NCBI RefSeq assembly: GCF_041438805.1
Contig: NZ_CP109190.1
Coordinates: 4,588,001 to 4,652,000, forward strand
Reading direction: 5' to 3'
Origin: Streptomyces sp. NBC_01707
GTDB lineage: Bacteria > Actinomycetota > Actinomycetes > Streptomycetales > Streptomycetaceae
Length of the DNA stretch: 64,000 nucleotides
This document shows, piece after piece, positions 43,566 to 52,896 of the stretch (its first letter is position 1; every line of letters starts with the position of its first letter). The position numbers were made by a program, and so were the translations under genes. The notes beneath the pieces are model-generated. The model worked only from the letters and a program-made list of their open reading frames with translations, did no database searches and had not been told where the DNA came from.

Positions 43566-44924
43566 TCACCGAGCGACCACCACCGGCTGCGGGGTCTGCG
43601 CCTGCCGCCGGATCACCAGCGCCATCAGCGCCGCGGTCGCGCACAGCGCCCCCGACGCGTACCAGACCATGTCGTACGAGCCGAACACATCGCGCGCCAC
43701 ACCGCCCAGGAAGGCCACCAGCGCCGCACCCACCTGGTGGGAGGCGAGGACCCAGCCGAAGACGATCGCGCTGTCCTCGCCGTACTGCTCTCGGCACAGG
43801 GCCAGCGTCGGCGGGACCGTGGCCACCCAGTCCAGGCCGTAGAACACGATGAAGAAGACCATCGGCGGGTGCACCGTCGGCGCCATCAGCATCGGCAGGA
43901 AGAGCAGTGAGATGCCCCGCAGCGCGTAGTAGACGGCGAGGAGCCGGCGGGCGTCGAAGCGGTCGGTGAGCCAACCGGAGAAGACCGTGCCGATGATGTC
44001 GAAGACCCCGATGACCGCGAGCAGCGAGGCGGCCGCCGTGATGGGCATGCCGTGGTCGTGGGCCGACGGCACGAAGTGCGTACGGATCAGGCCGTTGGTC
44101 GAGGCGCCGCAGATCGCGAACGTGCCCGCGAGCAACCAGAACGGTCCGGTGCGGGCGGCGTCGAACAGAACGCGTACGGTACGGGCCGCCGCTCCCCGGG
44201 CAGGCGCCGGCTTCTCCACGTACGCACCGCCGTAGGGGGCCAGGCCCACATCGGCCGGATGGTCGCGCATCAGCAGCCAGACGAACGGGACGACGACGAG
44301 CGCGGCCAGCGCGACGGTCACCGAGGCCGGGCGCCAGCCGTGCTCCTCGACGATCCAGGCGCACAGCGGCAGGAAGACCAGCTGGCCGGAGGCGCCGGCC
44401 GCGGTGAGGATGCCGGTGACCAGGCCGCGCCTGGCCACGAACCAGCGGTTGGTGACCGTTGCCGAGAAGGCCAACGCCATCGAGCCGGTGCCGAGGCCCA
44501 CGAGCAGGCCCCAATAGATCATCAGCTGCCAGGCGGCCGTCATCCAGACACTGGCCAGGGCCCCCGCCGCGACCGTGGACAGGGCCACGACGACGACCCG
44601 GCGGATGCCGAACCGGTCCATCAGCGCGGCGGCGAACGGCGCGGTCAGTCCGTACAGCGCCATGTCGATCGACACGGCCAGCCCGATCTCCCCGCGCGAC
44701 CAGCCGAACTCCGTGTGCAGCGGGTCGATGAGCAGGCCGGGCAGGGAGTTGAACGCGGCGCCGCCGATGATCGTCACGAACGTGACGACGGCGACGATCC
44801 AGGCACGGTGGATACGCAGGCGGGACGGCTTGCGGTCGACCGGGCGGCCGTCGTCCTGCGTGGGACCTGCGGCGGCGCTATCGGTTGTCTGGGTCACGTC
44901 ACCCAGCATCCGGTCCCCGGGCAT
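43566..44924 (-). CDS. MFS transporter, monocarboxylate-permease-like
   Basis: A 452-residue protein with twelve predicted TM helices. It has the N-domain opening IHRAWIVAVVTFVTIIGGAAFNSLPG, the LHTEFGWSRGEIGLAVSIDMALYG region and RFGIRRVVVVAL between TM2 and TM3, features of oxalate/formate or monocarboxylate MFS permeases. It could import the acid that the regulon degrades, but no CTGAC-box is upstream. Three close in-frame starts are possible (44924, 44909, 44900). I list the longest, which has GAGG just upstream. Confidence 0.88.
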   Translation of the reverse strand: MPGDRMLGDVTQTTDSAAAGPTQDDGRPVDRKPSRLRIHRAWIVAVVTFVTIIGGAAFNSLPGLLIDPLHTEFGWSRGEIGLAVSIDMALYGLTAPFAAALMDRFGIRRVVVVALSTVAAGALASVWMTAAWQLMIYWGLLVGLGTGSMALAFSATVTNRWFVARRGLVTGILTAAGASGQLVFLPLCAWIVEEHGWRPASVTVALAALVVVPFVWLLMRDHPADVGLAPYGGAYVEKPAPARGAAARTVRVLFDAARTGPFWLLAGTFAICGASTNGLIRTHFVPSAHDHGMPITAAASLLAVIGVFDIIGTVFSGWLTDRFDARRLLAVYYALRGISLLFLPMLMAPTVHPPMVFFIVFYGLDWVATVPPTLALCREQYGEDSAIVFGWVLASHQVGAALVAFLGGVARDVFGSYDMVWYASGALCATAALMALVIRRQAQTPQPVVVAR

Positions 44925-45059
44925 GTCCTCACGAGTGGCCCGAGGGACATGGTTCGCAGGGATCGGGCCACCGGGGAAGGCGTACGATCATCCGTCGGCC
45001 GGGGCGAACGCTCACCCGGCCGAATTGAGACGGACGAGCCGATCGAACCGGGGGATCTC

Positions 45060-45392
45060 ATGCAATGGGTCGCACGTCAGCAGTTCCATCACCGTTCGGC
45101 ACTGATGCAGGCGTGGGGTGCCGGGCTGCTGCTCGTCGCCGCCGGGCTCTGGATCTGGCTGGCCTTCCTGCTGAGGGATCAGGCGCAGGCGTACTGCTAC
45201 CGCGTCACCATGCAGTGCACGGTGGTGTCGGAACTGCCCAAGCAGCTCACCGTCCTGGCAGTCTCCGGACCGCTGTCCGTCCTCGGCTCCGCGCTGCTCG
45301 TCGGTGGCAGTGTGCGCAGGCAGACCAGTTCGCACGTCCTCCAGGTCATCGAGATGCAGAAGTCCGAGGAGCGGGACCGGCAGAAGCGTTGA
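45060..45392 (+). CDS. Small two-TM membrane protein
   Basis: A 110-residue protein with two hydrophobic helices (about 18-37 and 64-84), two Cys residues in the loop between them (AYCYRVTMQCTVV) and a charged C-terminal tail (MQKSEERDRQKR). The start ATG has GGGGGATCTC upstream. Its last 47 bases overlap the 3' end of the convergent DUF2809 gene. I do not recognise a family. Confidence 0.72.
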   Translation: MQWVARQQFHHRSALMQAWGAGLLLVAAGLWIWLAFLLRDQAQAYCYRVTMQCTVVSELPKQLTVLAVSGPLSVLGSALLVGGSVRRQTSSHVLQVIEMQKSEERDRQKR

Positions 45393-45783
45393 CGGTCGCC
45401 GGCCCGGTCGATCGTGCGGCTGCCCGGGCACCCGCCACGCGGTGCACGGCCCAGGCCGCGCCCGCCCCCACGGCGTACCAGAACAGATCCGGCGCGTTGA
45501 ACGTCGAGCCCAGCACCAGACGAGCAACCGTGCTGTGCCGGGAGAGTTCCCCGGGCACCCCGGTCAGCTGCAGCAGCTCCACCGCCCAGCTGAACGCCAG
45601 TGCGGCCCCGGCCGCCGTCAGTGGCCTCGTGCGGGGCGCGATCAGCACCACCAGGGCGTGGATCAGCACGGTGTAGAGCGCGTCCCCGGCGTACTTGGCC
45701 AGGTCGCCGGAGGCCGCCGCCCGGATTCCGAGCCCGGCCACGACCGTCAGCACCACCGCCCCCGCCGCGGTTGCCCGGCTCAC
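45346..45783 (-). CDS. DUF2809-type membrane protein
   Basis: A 145-residue membrane protein with about four helices and the DUF2809/VanZ-like segments GDALYTVLIHALVVLIAPRTRPL, FSWAVELLQLTGVPGELSR and LGSTFNAPDLFWYAVGAGAAW. Function unknown. Its GTG start overlaps the stop of the upstream MFS gene (GTGA, 45780-45783), so the two are translationally coupled. Its 3' end overlaps the gene at 45060-45392 on the other strand by 47 bases. Confidence 0.85.
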   Translation of the reverse strand: MSRATAAGAVVLTVVAGLGIRAAASGDLAKYAGDALYTVLIHALVVLIAPRTRPLTAAGAALAFSWAVELLQLTGVPGELSRHSTVARLVLGSTFNAPDLFWYAVGAGAAWAVHRVAGARAAARSTGPATVNASAGPAPRTSASR

Positions 45784-47105
45784 CCGATCCGCTCCAGGCG
45801 GCGGATCGGGCGGGCCGCCAGCAGCACCCCCACCACCAGCGCGTTGATCACCGCTCCGGCCAGCAGCACTTCCGAAGCGCCCACCGCGTCCGCGACCGGT
45901 CCCGCCAGCGCGCGGCCCGCCGCCAGCATCAACAGGGAGCCCGCCACGTCGTAGGCGTGCAGCCGGTTCAGGGCCTCCGGCGGGACGTGCGTCTGGACGG
46001 TCGTCGACCACATCACCAGCCAGAACGCGAACACCGCACCGGCCACGAACTGCCCGGCCCCCAAAGCGAACACCGGCATCTCGAGGCCCAGCACCACCAG
46101 GTTCACGCACACCCCGGCCAGGGCCATCGCACCCGCCGCGAGCGGGCGCCGCGGTCTCAGCCGCAGTGCCAGCAGGCCGCCGACCACGCTGCCCGCGCCG
46201 TTCACCGCCATCATCACGCCGTAGGTGCCCGAGCCGTGCGCCTCGGTGACCTCGACCGCGGTCAGCGGGAGCATCGGGCCCATCACGGTGAAGCCGTACA
46301 CCGTCCAGATCGCGATCACTCCCCACAGCCAGCTGCGCGCTCTGAATTCCCGCCAGCCGTCCACCAGTTCGGCGACGAATGTGCCGCGCGGCGCCTCGTC
46401 CGCCGGCCTCGGGGCGAGGCGCAGCAGGAAGAGACAGACGCCGGATACCGCGAACGTCGACGCGTTGGCCGCGTACACCGCTCCGGCGCTCGCCAGCCCG
46501 ACCAGCAGCCCCGCGAAGGCAGGGCCTGCCATGGTCATCAGTGCCTCGGAGACCCGGAGCACCGCATTGCCGCGCTGCACGTCGAGCGACACCCGGGGCA
46601 CCGTCGACGCGACGCCGGGCTGGAAGAGCGCGGCGCCGACGCCGGCCACCGAGCTCAGTGCGTACACCGCCCACAGCGGCGGGTTGCCGGTGGCGAAGGA
46701 GATGGCCAGCACGGTTGCCCCGACCAGTCGCAGCGCGTCGGCGATGATCATCATCCGGCGCGGGGTGAACCGATCCGCCAACACACCGCCGAAGAGCACG
46801 AAGAGCGCCAGCGGCCCCATCCAGGCGGCCAGCGCGAAACCCACGGAGGAATGCGGCCGGCCGGCTCCCAGCAGGCCCGCGGTGAGCGCCACGGGGATCA
46901 TGCCGTCGCCGAAGAGTGCGGCGGTGCGGGCGATGAAGAAGAGCCGGAAGTTGCGGTTCCAGAGCTCGCTCCCCGGTCGGCCGTCGTCCCGTCGCGCAGC
47001 CAGGGACGGCAGGGAAGCCGTGGGGTCGAGGGAGGACGAAGGGGGTGGGGCGCTCTCGCGGATCGCGCCGGGAATGCACTCGTGCTCTGCTGACTTTTCC
47101 TTCAC
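45780..47105 (-). CDS. MFS transporter (enterobactin-exporter-like)
   Basis: A 441-residue MFS_3-type transporter with NRNFRLFFIARTAALFGDGMIPVAL, GGVLADRFTPRRMMIIADALRLVG and LFQPGVASTVPRVS, typical of drug or siderophore exporters. A 45-residue hydrophilic N-terminus precedes TM1. The GTG at 47105 (VKEKSAEHECIPG) is the best in-frame start but has no ribosome-binding site, so a start further in or a leaderless mRNA is possible. It is divergent from the GlxA-type regulator, which may control it. Confidence 0.85.
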   Translation of the reverse strand: MKEKSAEHECIPGAIRESAPPPSSSLDPTASLPSLAARRDDGRPGSELWNRNFRLFFIARTAALFGDGMIPVALTAGLLGAGRPHSSVGFALAAWMGPLALFVLFGGVLADRFTPRRMMIIADALRLVGATVLAISFATGNPPLWAVYALSSVAGVGAALFQPGVASTVPRVSLDVQRGNAVLRVSEALMTMAGPAFAGLLVGLASAGAVYAANASTFAVSGVCLFLLRLAPRPADEAPRGTFVAELVDGWREFRARSWLWGVIAIWTVYGFTVMGPMLPLTAVEVTEAHGSGTYGVMMAVNGAGSVVGGLLALRLRPRRPLAAGAMALAGVCVNLVVLGLEMPVFALGAGQFVAGAVFAFWLVMWSTTVQTHVPPEALNRLHAYDVAGSLLMLAAGRALAGPVADAVGASEVLLAGAVINALVVGVLLAARPIRRLERIG

Positions 47106-47161
47106 GTCAGTGACATGTATCAGTTTAAGGTCTATACCACTAGGGGTGAAGGGAGTCCGCC

Positions 47162-48151
47162 ATGCGACATCGAGTCGTCGTCCTGGCCCTCGACGGGCTG
47201 CTCCCTTTCGAACTGGGCATCCCACAAAGGATCTTCGGCCTGGCACGCGGTTCCGAAGCCGGTGACCGAGGCCGGAATCTGTACGAAGTCGTGACCTGTT
47301 CCGTCCGCCCACCGGGACCGGTCACCACCGACGCGGACTTCACCATCACCGTCGAGCGCGGCCCCGAGGCACTGGCCACCGCCGACACGGTCGTCATCCC
47401 CTCCTCCCACGAACTCGGCCCCGTCTACGAGGAGGGCAGGCTGACGGACGCGCTGGCCACCGCGCTCGCGTACATCAGACCCGGCACCCGGCTCGTCTCG
47501 ATCTGCACAGGCAGTTACGTCCTTGCCGCCGCCGGGCGTCTCGACGGACGCCCCGCCACCACGCACTGGTCGTCCGCCGACCACTTCCAGCAGCTGTTCC
47601 CGCAGGTCCGGGTCGACCCCGACGTCCTGTTCATCGACGACGGGGACGTCCTCACCTCCGCCGGGGTCGCCGCCGGGATCGACCTCTGCCTGCACATCGT
47701 GCGCCGCGACCACGGCACGGCCGTCGCCAATGACGTCGCCCGCCGCACGGTCGTGCCGCCGCACCGCGACGGCGGGCAGGCGCAGTACATCCGACGCCCC
47801 GTCCCCGAGGCACAGTTCGCGACCACGACGAGCGCGCGGGCCTGGGCGCTCGGGCGGCTCGACCGGCCGATCCTGCTGCGCGACATGGCGCAGCAGGAGT
47901 CGATGAGCGTACGGACGTTCACGCGCCGGTTCCGTGAGGAGGTCGGGATCAGTCCCGGGCAGTGGCTGACCCAGCAGCGGGTGGAGCGGGCACGGGGGCT
48001 GCTGGAGGCCACGGACCTGTCGATCGACCAGGTGGCACGGGAAGCGGGGTTCGGGACGGCGACGTCGCTGCGCCAGCACATCCAGGCGGCGTTGGGGGTG
48101 TCACCGACGGTGTACCGGCGGACGTTCCGGGCGGGAGTGGGCGGTCGTTGA
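47162..48151 (+). CDS. GlxA-family (AraC/DJ-1-like) transcriptional regulator
   Basis: A 329-residue regulator. The N-terminal DJ-1/PfpI-like domain (VVVLALDGLLPFELGIPQRIFG; nucleophile-elbow region VSICTGSYVLAAAG with a Cys) is followed by a C-terminal AraC double helix-turn-helix (LLRDMAQQESMSVRTFTRRFRE, then ARGLLEATDLSIDQVAREAGFG). Such proteins regulate catabolic or stress genes. It is divergent from the MFS gene with a 56-base gap, making that transporter the likely target. ATG 47162 has AGGGAG upstream. Confidence 0.93.
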   Translation: MRHRVVVLALDGLLPFELGIPQRIFGLARGSEAGDRGRNLYEVVTCSVRPPGPVTTDADFTITVERGPEALATADTVVIPSSHELGPVYEEGRLTDALATALAYIRPGTRLVSICTGSYVLAAAGRLDGRPATTHWSSADHFQQLFPQVRVDPDVLFIDDGDVLTSAGVAAGIDLCLHIVRRDHGTAVANDVARRTVVPPHRDGGQAQYIRRPVPEAQFATTTSARAWALGRLDRPILLRDMAQQESMSVRTFTRRFREEVGISPGQWLTQQRVERARGLLEATDLSIDQVAREAGFGTATSLRQHIQAALGVSPTVYRRTFRAGVGGR

Positions 48152-48177
48152 GGGCGCGGACGCGGATGCGGCAGCCC

Positions 48178-49227
48178 TTAGAACACCAGCACGCCGCGCG
48201 CCACTCTCCCGTGGTGCGCGTCGTCCGCCGCCTTCGCGAAGTCCTCCACCGGATACGTCTCCGTCACCAGCTCGTCGAGGAGCAGCCGGCCGTCCCGGTA
48301 CAGGTCCGCGTAGAGCGCGACGTCCCGCTGCGGGCGCGAGGAGCCGTACCGGCAGCCCAGGATCGACTTGTCCAGATACATCGACGAGACCAGGAACGAC
48401 GCCTCCGCGGTCGCTGCCGGGACACCCAGCAGGATCGCCTGGCCGTGCCGGTCCAGGAGGTCGATCGCCTGTCGGATCAGTTCCGTTCGGCCCACGCACT
48501 CGAAGGCGTGGTCGGCGCCGGTCGGCAGGATCTCGCGCACGCCGTCCACCGATGTCAAGAAGTGCGTCGCACCGAACTGCCGCGCCACCGCCTCCTTCGC
48601 CGGGTTGGCGTCCACCGCGACGATCGTCAGCGCGCCCGCGATCCGCGCGCCCTGGATCACATTCAGCCCGATGCCGCCGGTGCCGATCACGACGACCGTG
48701 TCCCCGCGGTCGACCTTCGCGCGGTTGAGTACCGCTCCGACCCCCGTCAGCACACCGCAGCCGATCAGGGCGGCCGACGTCAGCGGGATGTCGGCGGGGA
48801 TCTTCACCGCCTGCACGGCCTTGACGAGGGTCCGTTCGGCGAATGCCGAGTTGGAGGCGAACTGGTACAGCGGCTTGCCGCCCCGTGAGAACGGCTGCCC
48901 GGGCATCCCGATCGCCTTGCGGCACATCGTCGGCCTGCCCCGGTCGCACTGGGCGCACGCGCCGCAGCTGGCCAGCGTGGACAGCGAGACATGGTCGCCG
49001 GGCGCGACATGTACGACGCCCGCGCCGATCGCCTCCACCACGCCCGCACCCTCGTGCCCGAGCACCACCGGCAGCGGGAACGGAATGGTCCCGTCCACGA
49101 CCGACAGATCGCTGTGGCACAGACCGGCGGCGGCCACCGCGACGAGCACCTCGCCGGGTCCCGGGGCACGTATCTCCAGGTCGTCGACGACCTCGGTCCG
49201 CTTGCCGTCGAAGACGACGCCTCTCAT
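48178..49227 (-). CDS. Zinc-dependent alcohol dehydrogenase
   Basis: A 349-residue medium-chain dehydrogenase. Catalytic zinc ligands are Cys37 and the His58-Glu59 pair (GHEGAG); the structural zinc cysteines are 88, 91, 94 and 102. The NAD motif is VIGTGGIGLNVIQGARIAGA. It would oxidise an alcohol or hydroxyacyl intermediate with NAD. Its ATG overlaps the acyl-CoA dehydrogenase stop (49224-49227), and it is the last gene of the SDR-dehydrogenase-ADH operon under CTGAC-box I. Confidence 0.92.
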   Translation of the reverse strand: MRGVVFDGKRTEVVDDLEIRAPGPGEVLVAVAAAGLCHSDLSVVDGTIPFPLPVVLGHEGAGVVEAIGAGVVHVAPGDHVSLSTLASCGACAQCDRGRPTMCRKAIGMPGQPFSRGGKPLYQFASNSAFAERTLVKAVQAVKIPADIPLTSAALIGCGVLTGVGAVLNRAKVDRGDTVVVIGTGGIGLNVIQGARIAGALTIVAVDANPAKEAVARQFGATHFLTSVDGVREILPTGADHAFECVGRTELIRQAIDLLDRHGQAILLGVPAATAEASFLVSSMYLDKSILGCRYGSSRPQRDVALYADLYRDGRLLLDELVTETYPVEDFAKAADDAHHGRVARGVLVF

Positions 49228-50375
49228 CTCGGCTCCCTCGGTAGGCCGAGCACCCGCTCGGCGATGATGTTCCGCTGGATCTCGTCCGAGCCGCCGTAGA
49301 TGGTGTCGGACCGGGTGAACAGGAACAGGCGCTGCGCCTCGTCGAGTCCGTACGGTGTGGTGGGCGACCAGTCGTCCGGGCCGACGGCTCCGGCGGCGCC
49401 CCTGATCTCCACGGCCAGCTCGCCGAGCCGTTTGTGCCAGCCGCCCCAGAGCAGCTTGGCGACGCTCGGGGCGCCCGCGTCGCCGGAACCGCCCAGGGTG
49501 CGCAGGGCGTTCCAGCGCATGGTCCTCAGTTCGGCCCACTGCCGGACGAGCCGTTCGCGCAGTACTGCGTCGGCGACCGCCCCGCCGGCGACGGCGACCC
49601 GGACCACACGGTCCAGCTCGGCGGCGAAACCGATCTGCTGGACCAGGGTGGAGACGCCGCGCTCCACGGTGAGGAGCCCCATGGCCACGGTCCAGCCGTT
49701 GCCCTCGCCGCCGACCACCTCCTCGGCGAGCGCGCCGTCGAAGAAGACCTCGTTGAACTCGCTCGTACCGGACATCTGACGGATCGGGCGCACCTCGACA
49801 CGGCCCGGCTGGTCCATCGGCACCAGCAGGAACGACAGTCCGTGGTGGCGCTGCGAGCCGGGGGTGGTGCGGGCGAGGACGAAGCACCAGTCGGCGTCCT
49901 GAGCCAGCGAGGTCCAGATCTTCTGACCGGTGACGACGTACCGGCCGGCGCCGTCCGGCACGGCGGCGGTCCGCACCCCGGCGAGGTCGGAGCCGGCGCC
50001 GGGTTCGCTGTAACCCTGGCACCAGAGTTCTTCGCCCCGGGCGACGGCGGGGAGGAACCGCTGTTTCTGCGCGTCGGTTCCGTACCTGATGAGGGTGGGG
50101 GCGAGCAGGTTCTCGCCGATGTGGCCGACGCGGGCGGGGGCGGTGGTGCGCACGTACTCCTCCGCCCAGGCGACCTGCTGGGTGAGGGTGGCGTGCCGGT
50201 TTCCGTAACCGGCTGTCCCGGTGTCCCAGCCGAGGCCGATCCAGCCGGCGCGCCCCAGCTCCTGCTCCCAGGCGCGGCCGCCCTCGGTGGCGCAGGGCTG
50301 TGTGAGGTGGGCGTCCAGCCAGGACCGGGCCTCCTGGCGGAAGGCGTCGTCCGCCGCGTCGAACGCGAAGTCCAT
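49224..50375 (-). CDS. Acyl-CoA dehydrogenase
   Basis: A 383-residue flavoprotein with GEELWCQGYSEPGAGSDLAGVRTAA and YVVTGQKIWTSLAQDADWCF (FAD- and substrate-binding), and the C-terminal YGGSDEIQRNIIAERVLGLPREP characteristic of the long FadE subunit class in actinobacterial steroid degradation. ATG 50375 has GAGGAGTG upstream. It is the second gene of the SDR operon and is coupled to the ADH gene. Its partner subunit, if heteromeric, is not adjacent; the gene at 30303 is a candidate. Confidence 0.92.
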   Translation of the reverse strand: MDFAFDAADDAFRQEARSWLDAHLTQPCATEGGRAWEQELGRAGWIGLGWDTGTAGYGNRHATLTQQVAWAEEYVRTTAPARVGHIGENLLAPTLIRYGTDAQKQRFLPAVARGEELWCQGYSEPGAGSDLAGVRTAAVPDGAGRYVVTGQKIWTSLAQDADWCFVLARTTPGSQRHHGLSFLLVPMDQPGRVEVRPIRQMSGTSEFNEVFFDGALAEEVVGGEGNGWTVAMGLLTVERGVSTLVQQIGFAAELDRVVRVAVAGGAVADAVLRERLVRQWAELRTMRWNALRTLGGSGDAGAPSVAKLLWGGWHKRLGELAVEIRGAAGAVGPDDWSPTTPYGLDEAQRLFLFTRSDTIYGGSDEIQRNIIAERVLGLPREPR

Positions 50376-50457
50376 GTCCACTCCTCGAGGTCGGGTGGAA
50401 AGTCCAGCCCCTCCGTCGATCGAGGAGCGGGGGCCGGGGCGGGGCCCCGGCGGGAGG

Positions 50458-51372
50458 TCACGCGTTGGGCCTCGCCTTCGCCGCCGCCGCGGCCGCCATC
50501 GCCTCCAGCTGCGCCAGCATCGGCATCGGATCCACCCCCACCGTCCCCGGCAGGAAGTCGGCGATCCGCTCCGGCGTCCAGGCCCCCTCCGCGTACCCCG
50601 CCCGCAATTCCCTCGGCTGCGCCCAGACCGCGATCTTCGGGCCGGCGATCGTGTAGACCTGACCGGTGATCTTCTCCTCACGGGCCCGGTCGCTCAGCAG
50701 GTAGACGACGAGTGCGGCCACGTCCTCCGGTTCGCCGATCTCCTTGAGCTCCATCGGGACGTTCGCGGACATCCGGGTTCGGGCCACCGGGGCGACCGCG
50801 TTCGCCGTGACGCCGTACTTGTGAAGACCGAGCGCCGCGCTCCGGACGAGCGAGATGATCCCGCCCTTCGCGGCGCTGTAGTTGGCCTGGGCGACGCTGC
50901 CCTGATGGTTGCCGCTGGTGAAGCCGACCAGCGTGCCGCCGCCCTCCTGCTTCCGCATGACCGCCGAGGCCGCCCGGAAGACGGTGAAGGTGCCCTTCAG
51001 GTGGGTGGCGACGACGGGGTCCCACTCCTCCTCGGACATGTTGAACAGCATCCGTTCGCGCAGGATCCCGGCCACGCACACGACTCCGTCGATCCGCCCG
51101 AACTGCGCCAGCGCCGTGTCCACGATCCGCTGTCCGCCCGCCATCGTGGAGATGTCGTCGGCGACCGCCACTGCCTCGCCGCCCGCCGCCTCGATCTCCT
51201 TCACGACGGACTCGGCTATCTCGCTGCTCGGTTCGCCGCCCTCGATGGAGACGCCGTAGTCGTTGACGACGACCCGGGCCCCCTGTGCCGCCGTGGCCAG
51301 CGCGACCGCTCGTCCGATGCCACGGCCGGCACCGGTCACGGCCACCACCTTGCCTGCCAAGAAGTTCCCCAT
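50458..51372 (-). CDS. SDR hydroxyacyl-CoA dehydrogenase-like protein
   Basis: A 304-residue short-chain dehydrogenase. The cofactor motif VTGAGRGIGRA is at 13-23, NDYGV follows, and the catalytic triad is Ser153, Tyr165 and Lys169 (ANYSAAKGG). It resembles the dehydrogenase part of MFE-2 (17-beta-HSD type 4), with a C-terminal extension typical of that group (AGYAEGAWTPERIADFLPG). Likely oxidises a 3-hydroxyacyl-CoA with NAD. First gene of the operon; CTGAC-box I is 23 bases upstream. Confidence 0.92.
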   Translation of the reverse strand: MGNFLAGKVVAVTGAGRGIGRAVALATAAQGARVVVNDYGVSIEGGEPSSEIAESVVKEIEAAGGEAVAVADDISTMAGGQRIVDTALAQFGRIDGVVCVAGILRERMLFNMSEEEWDPVVATHLKGTFTVFRAASAVMRKQEGGGTLVGFTSGNHQGSVAQANYSAAKGGIISLVRSAALGLHKYGVTANAVAPVARTRMSANVPMELKEIGEPEDVAALVVYLLSDRAREEKITGQVYTIAGPKIAVWAQPRELRAGYAEGAWTPERIADFLPGTVGVDPMPMLAQLEAMAAAAAAKARPNA

Positions 51373-51394
51373 GCCCGGCCCCTTCCCGCGGTTT

Positions 51395-51409
51395 CTGACG
51401 GACCGTTAG
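51395..51409. promoter_or_regulatory. CTGAC-box I, between SDR and cyclase genes
   Basis: CTGACGGACCGTTAG has one mismatch in the right arm. It lies 23 bases from the SDR start and 63 from the cyclase start, in a divergent gap. Confidence 0.65.
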
Positions 51410-51471
51410 ATTTTATGGGTAGTCGGCTCCGTCAGCACAAGACCGGCGACCCATCGATTCCAGGAGGCCCC

Positions 51472-52398
51472 ATGTCACTGCCGGCCGAGTTCCATGAGAT
51501 CGCCAAACGCGTGAACAACTGGGGCCGCTGGGGCGCGGAAGACGAGATCGGGACGCTCAACCTGATCACCGAGGCGGTGGTACGGGACGCTGCGGCGACC
51601 GTCCGCACCGGGCAGCGGATCCCTCTCGCGCTCGCCCTTCAGCAGGACGGCGTGCAGAGCGGGCTGATTCCGGGGCGGGTCAATCCGCTGCATGCCATGG
51701 TCCAGATCAATCAGGAGATCTTCGGCCCGGGCACGGTCGCCACCAGCGACGACGTCGTGACGCTCGGACTGCAGGCGGCCACCCACTGGGACGCGCTCAC
51801 ACACGCCTCGCACTCCGGGAAGATCTACAACGGCCGCCCCGCCGCCACCGTCACCGCGCACGGCGGCGCACAGTTCAGCTCCATCGCCGCACCCCCGCAC
51901 CTCGTCTCACGCGGCGTGCTGCTGGACGTGGCGCGCGCCCACGGCGTGGACCGGCTGCCCGGCGACCACGCCGTCACCCCGGAGGACCTGGACGCGGCCG
52001 AGGAGTTCGGCGGGATCCAGGTCCGGGCCGGTGACATCGTCCTCGTACGGACCGGGCAGATCCAGGTCTATCTGGCGGGCGACAAGCACGCGTACGCCTA
52101 TCCGTCTCCCGGCCTGTCGATCCGGACGCCCGAGTGGTTCCACGCGCGCGATGTCGCCGCGGTCGCCAATGACACGCTGACCTTCGAGATCTTTCCGGCG
52201 GAGATCGAGGACCTGTGGCTGGGGGTGCATGCGCTGGACCTGGTCGAGATGGGCATGCTGCAGGGCCAGAACTGGAATCTGGAAGGGCTGTCCACGGCCT
52301 GTACGGAGGCGAGGCGTTACAGCTTTCTGCTCTCCGCGATGCCGGAACCGTTCGTCGGCGCCACCGGCACCCCGGTCGCTCCGGTGGCCGTCCTGTGA
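51472..52398 (+). CDS. Cyclase/kynurenine-formamidase-family metal hydrolase
   Basis: A 308-residue protein of the cyclase (KynB-like) superfamily with NNWGRWGAEDEIGTLNLIT, the metal-site segment ATHWDALTHASHSGKIYNG (the HxxxDxxxH pattern of the family) and AGDIVLVRTGQIQVYL. Members hydrolyse amides or lactones, or dehydrate, in catabolic pathways. ATG 51472 has CAGGAGGCCC directly upstream. Control by CTGAC-box I suggests it acts on a ring or lactone intermediate of the same pathway; this is inferred. Confidence 0.88.
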   Translation: MSLPAEFHEIAKRVNNWGRWGAEDEIGTLNLITEAVVRDAAATVRTGQRIPLALALQQDGVQSGLIPGRVNPLHAMVQINQEIFGPGTVATSDDVVTLGLQAATHWDALTHASHSGKIYNGRPAATVTAHGGAQFSSIAAPPHLVSRGVLLDVARAHGVDRLPGDHAVTPEDLDAAEEFGGIQVRAGDIVLVRTGQIQVYLAGDKHAYAYPSPGLSIRTPEWFHARDVAAVANDTLTFEIFPAEIEDLWLGVHALDLVEMGMLQGQNWNLEGLSTACTEARRYSFLLSAMPEPFVGATGTPVAPVAVL

Positions 52399-52401
52399 CT
52401 C

Positions 52402-52896
52402 CTAAGCGGGGTGGGTGACGACGGCGGCCGACGGCTCGTGCACGCCGGCCCCGGGCGCCCCCACCTGCATCTGGACCTGCACCACCGGGGCTCCCCGGTC
52501 CACCTCGCACCAGATCTGCTTGCCGGCGCCTTCCGGCTGCCAGCCCCAGCGGTCGGCGAGGCCGTCGACCAGCTCCAGGCCCCGGCCGCCGGTGTCCTCG
52601 CCCGCCGCGTGCCGCTGCTGCGGCGGGCGGCAACTGGTGTCGGCCACCTCGACCCGTACGGTCCCGGCCGTCCCCGCCGTTTCAGCCGCGCCGAACAGCA
52701 TGCGCAGCACGGCCGGACAACCGGTATGGACGACCGCGTTGGTGACCAGCTCCGAGATCAGCAGGATGAGCGTCTCGGCCAGCGGCTCGTCGTCCCTTAT
52801 CCCGGACCCGACCAGTCTCGACCGCGCCCACCTGCGGGCCCGCCCGACCTCTGCGGGATCCGGCCCGACCTCCAACTGAACCTGAAGCACCTGCAC
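52402..52896 (-). CDS. RsbW-like ATP-binding (anti-sigma/serine kinase) protein
   Basis: A 164-residue protein with an HATPase_c fold: N-box LISELVTNAVVHTGC and G-box DTGGRGLELVDGLADRWGW. This large Streptomyces family resembles anti-sigma factor kinases RsbW/SpoIIAB. A 25-residue Val/Gln/Ala-rich tail follows. The GTG start has a weak ribosome-binding site. It ends 3 bases before the convergent cyclase stop region. The cognate sigma factor is unknown; a STAS gene lies at 59230. Confidence 0.88.
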   Translation of the reverse strand: MQVLQVQLEVGPDPAEVGRARRWARSRLVGSGIRDDEPLAETLILLISELVTNAVVHTGCPAVLRMLFGAAETAGTAGTVRVEVADTSCRPPQQRHAAGEDTGGRGLELVDGLADRWGWQPEGAGKQIWCEVDRGAPVVQVQMQVGAPGAGVHEPSAAVVTHPA

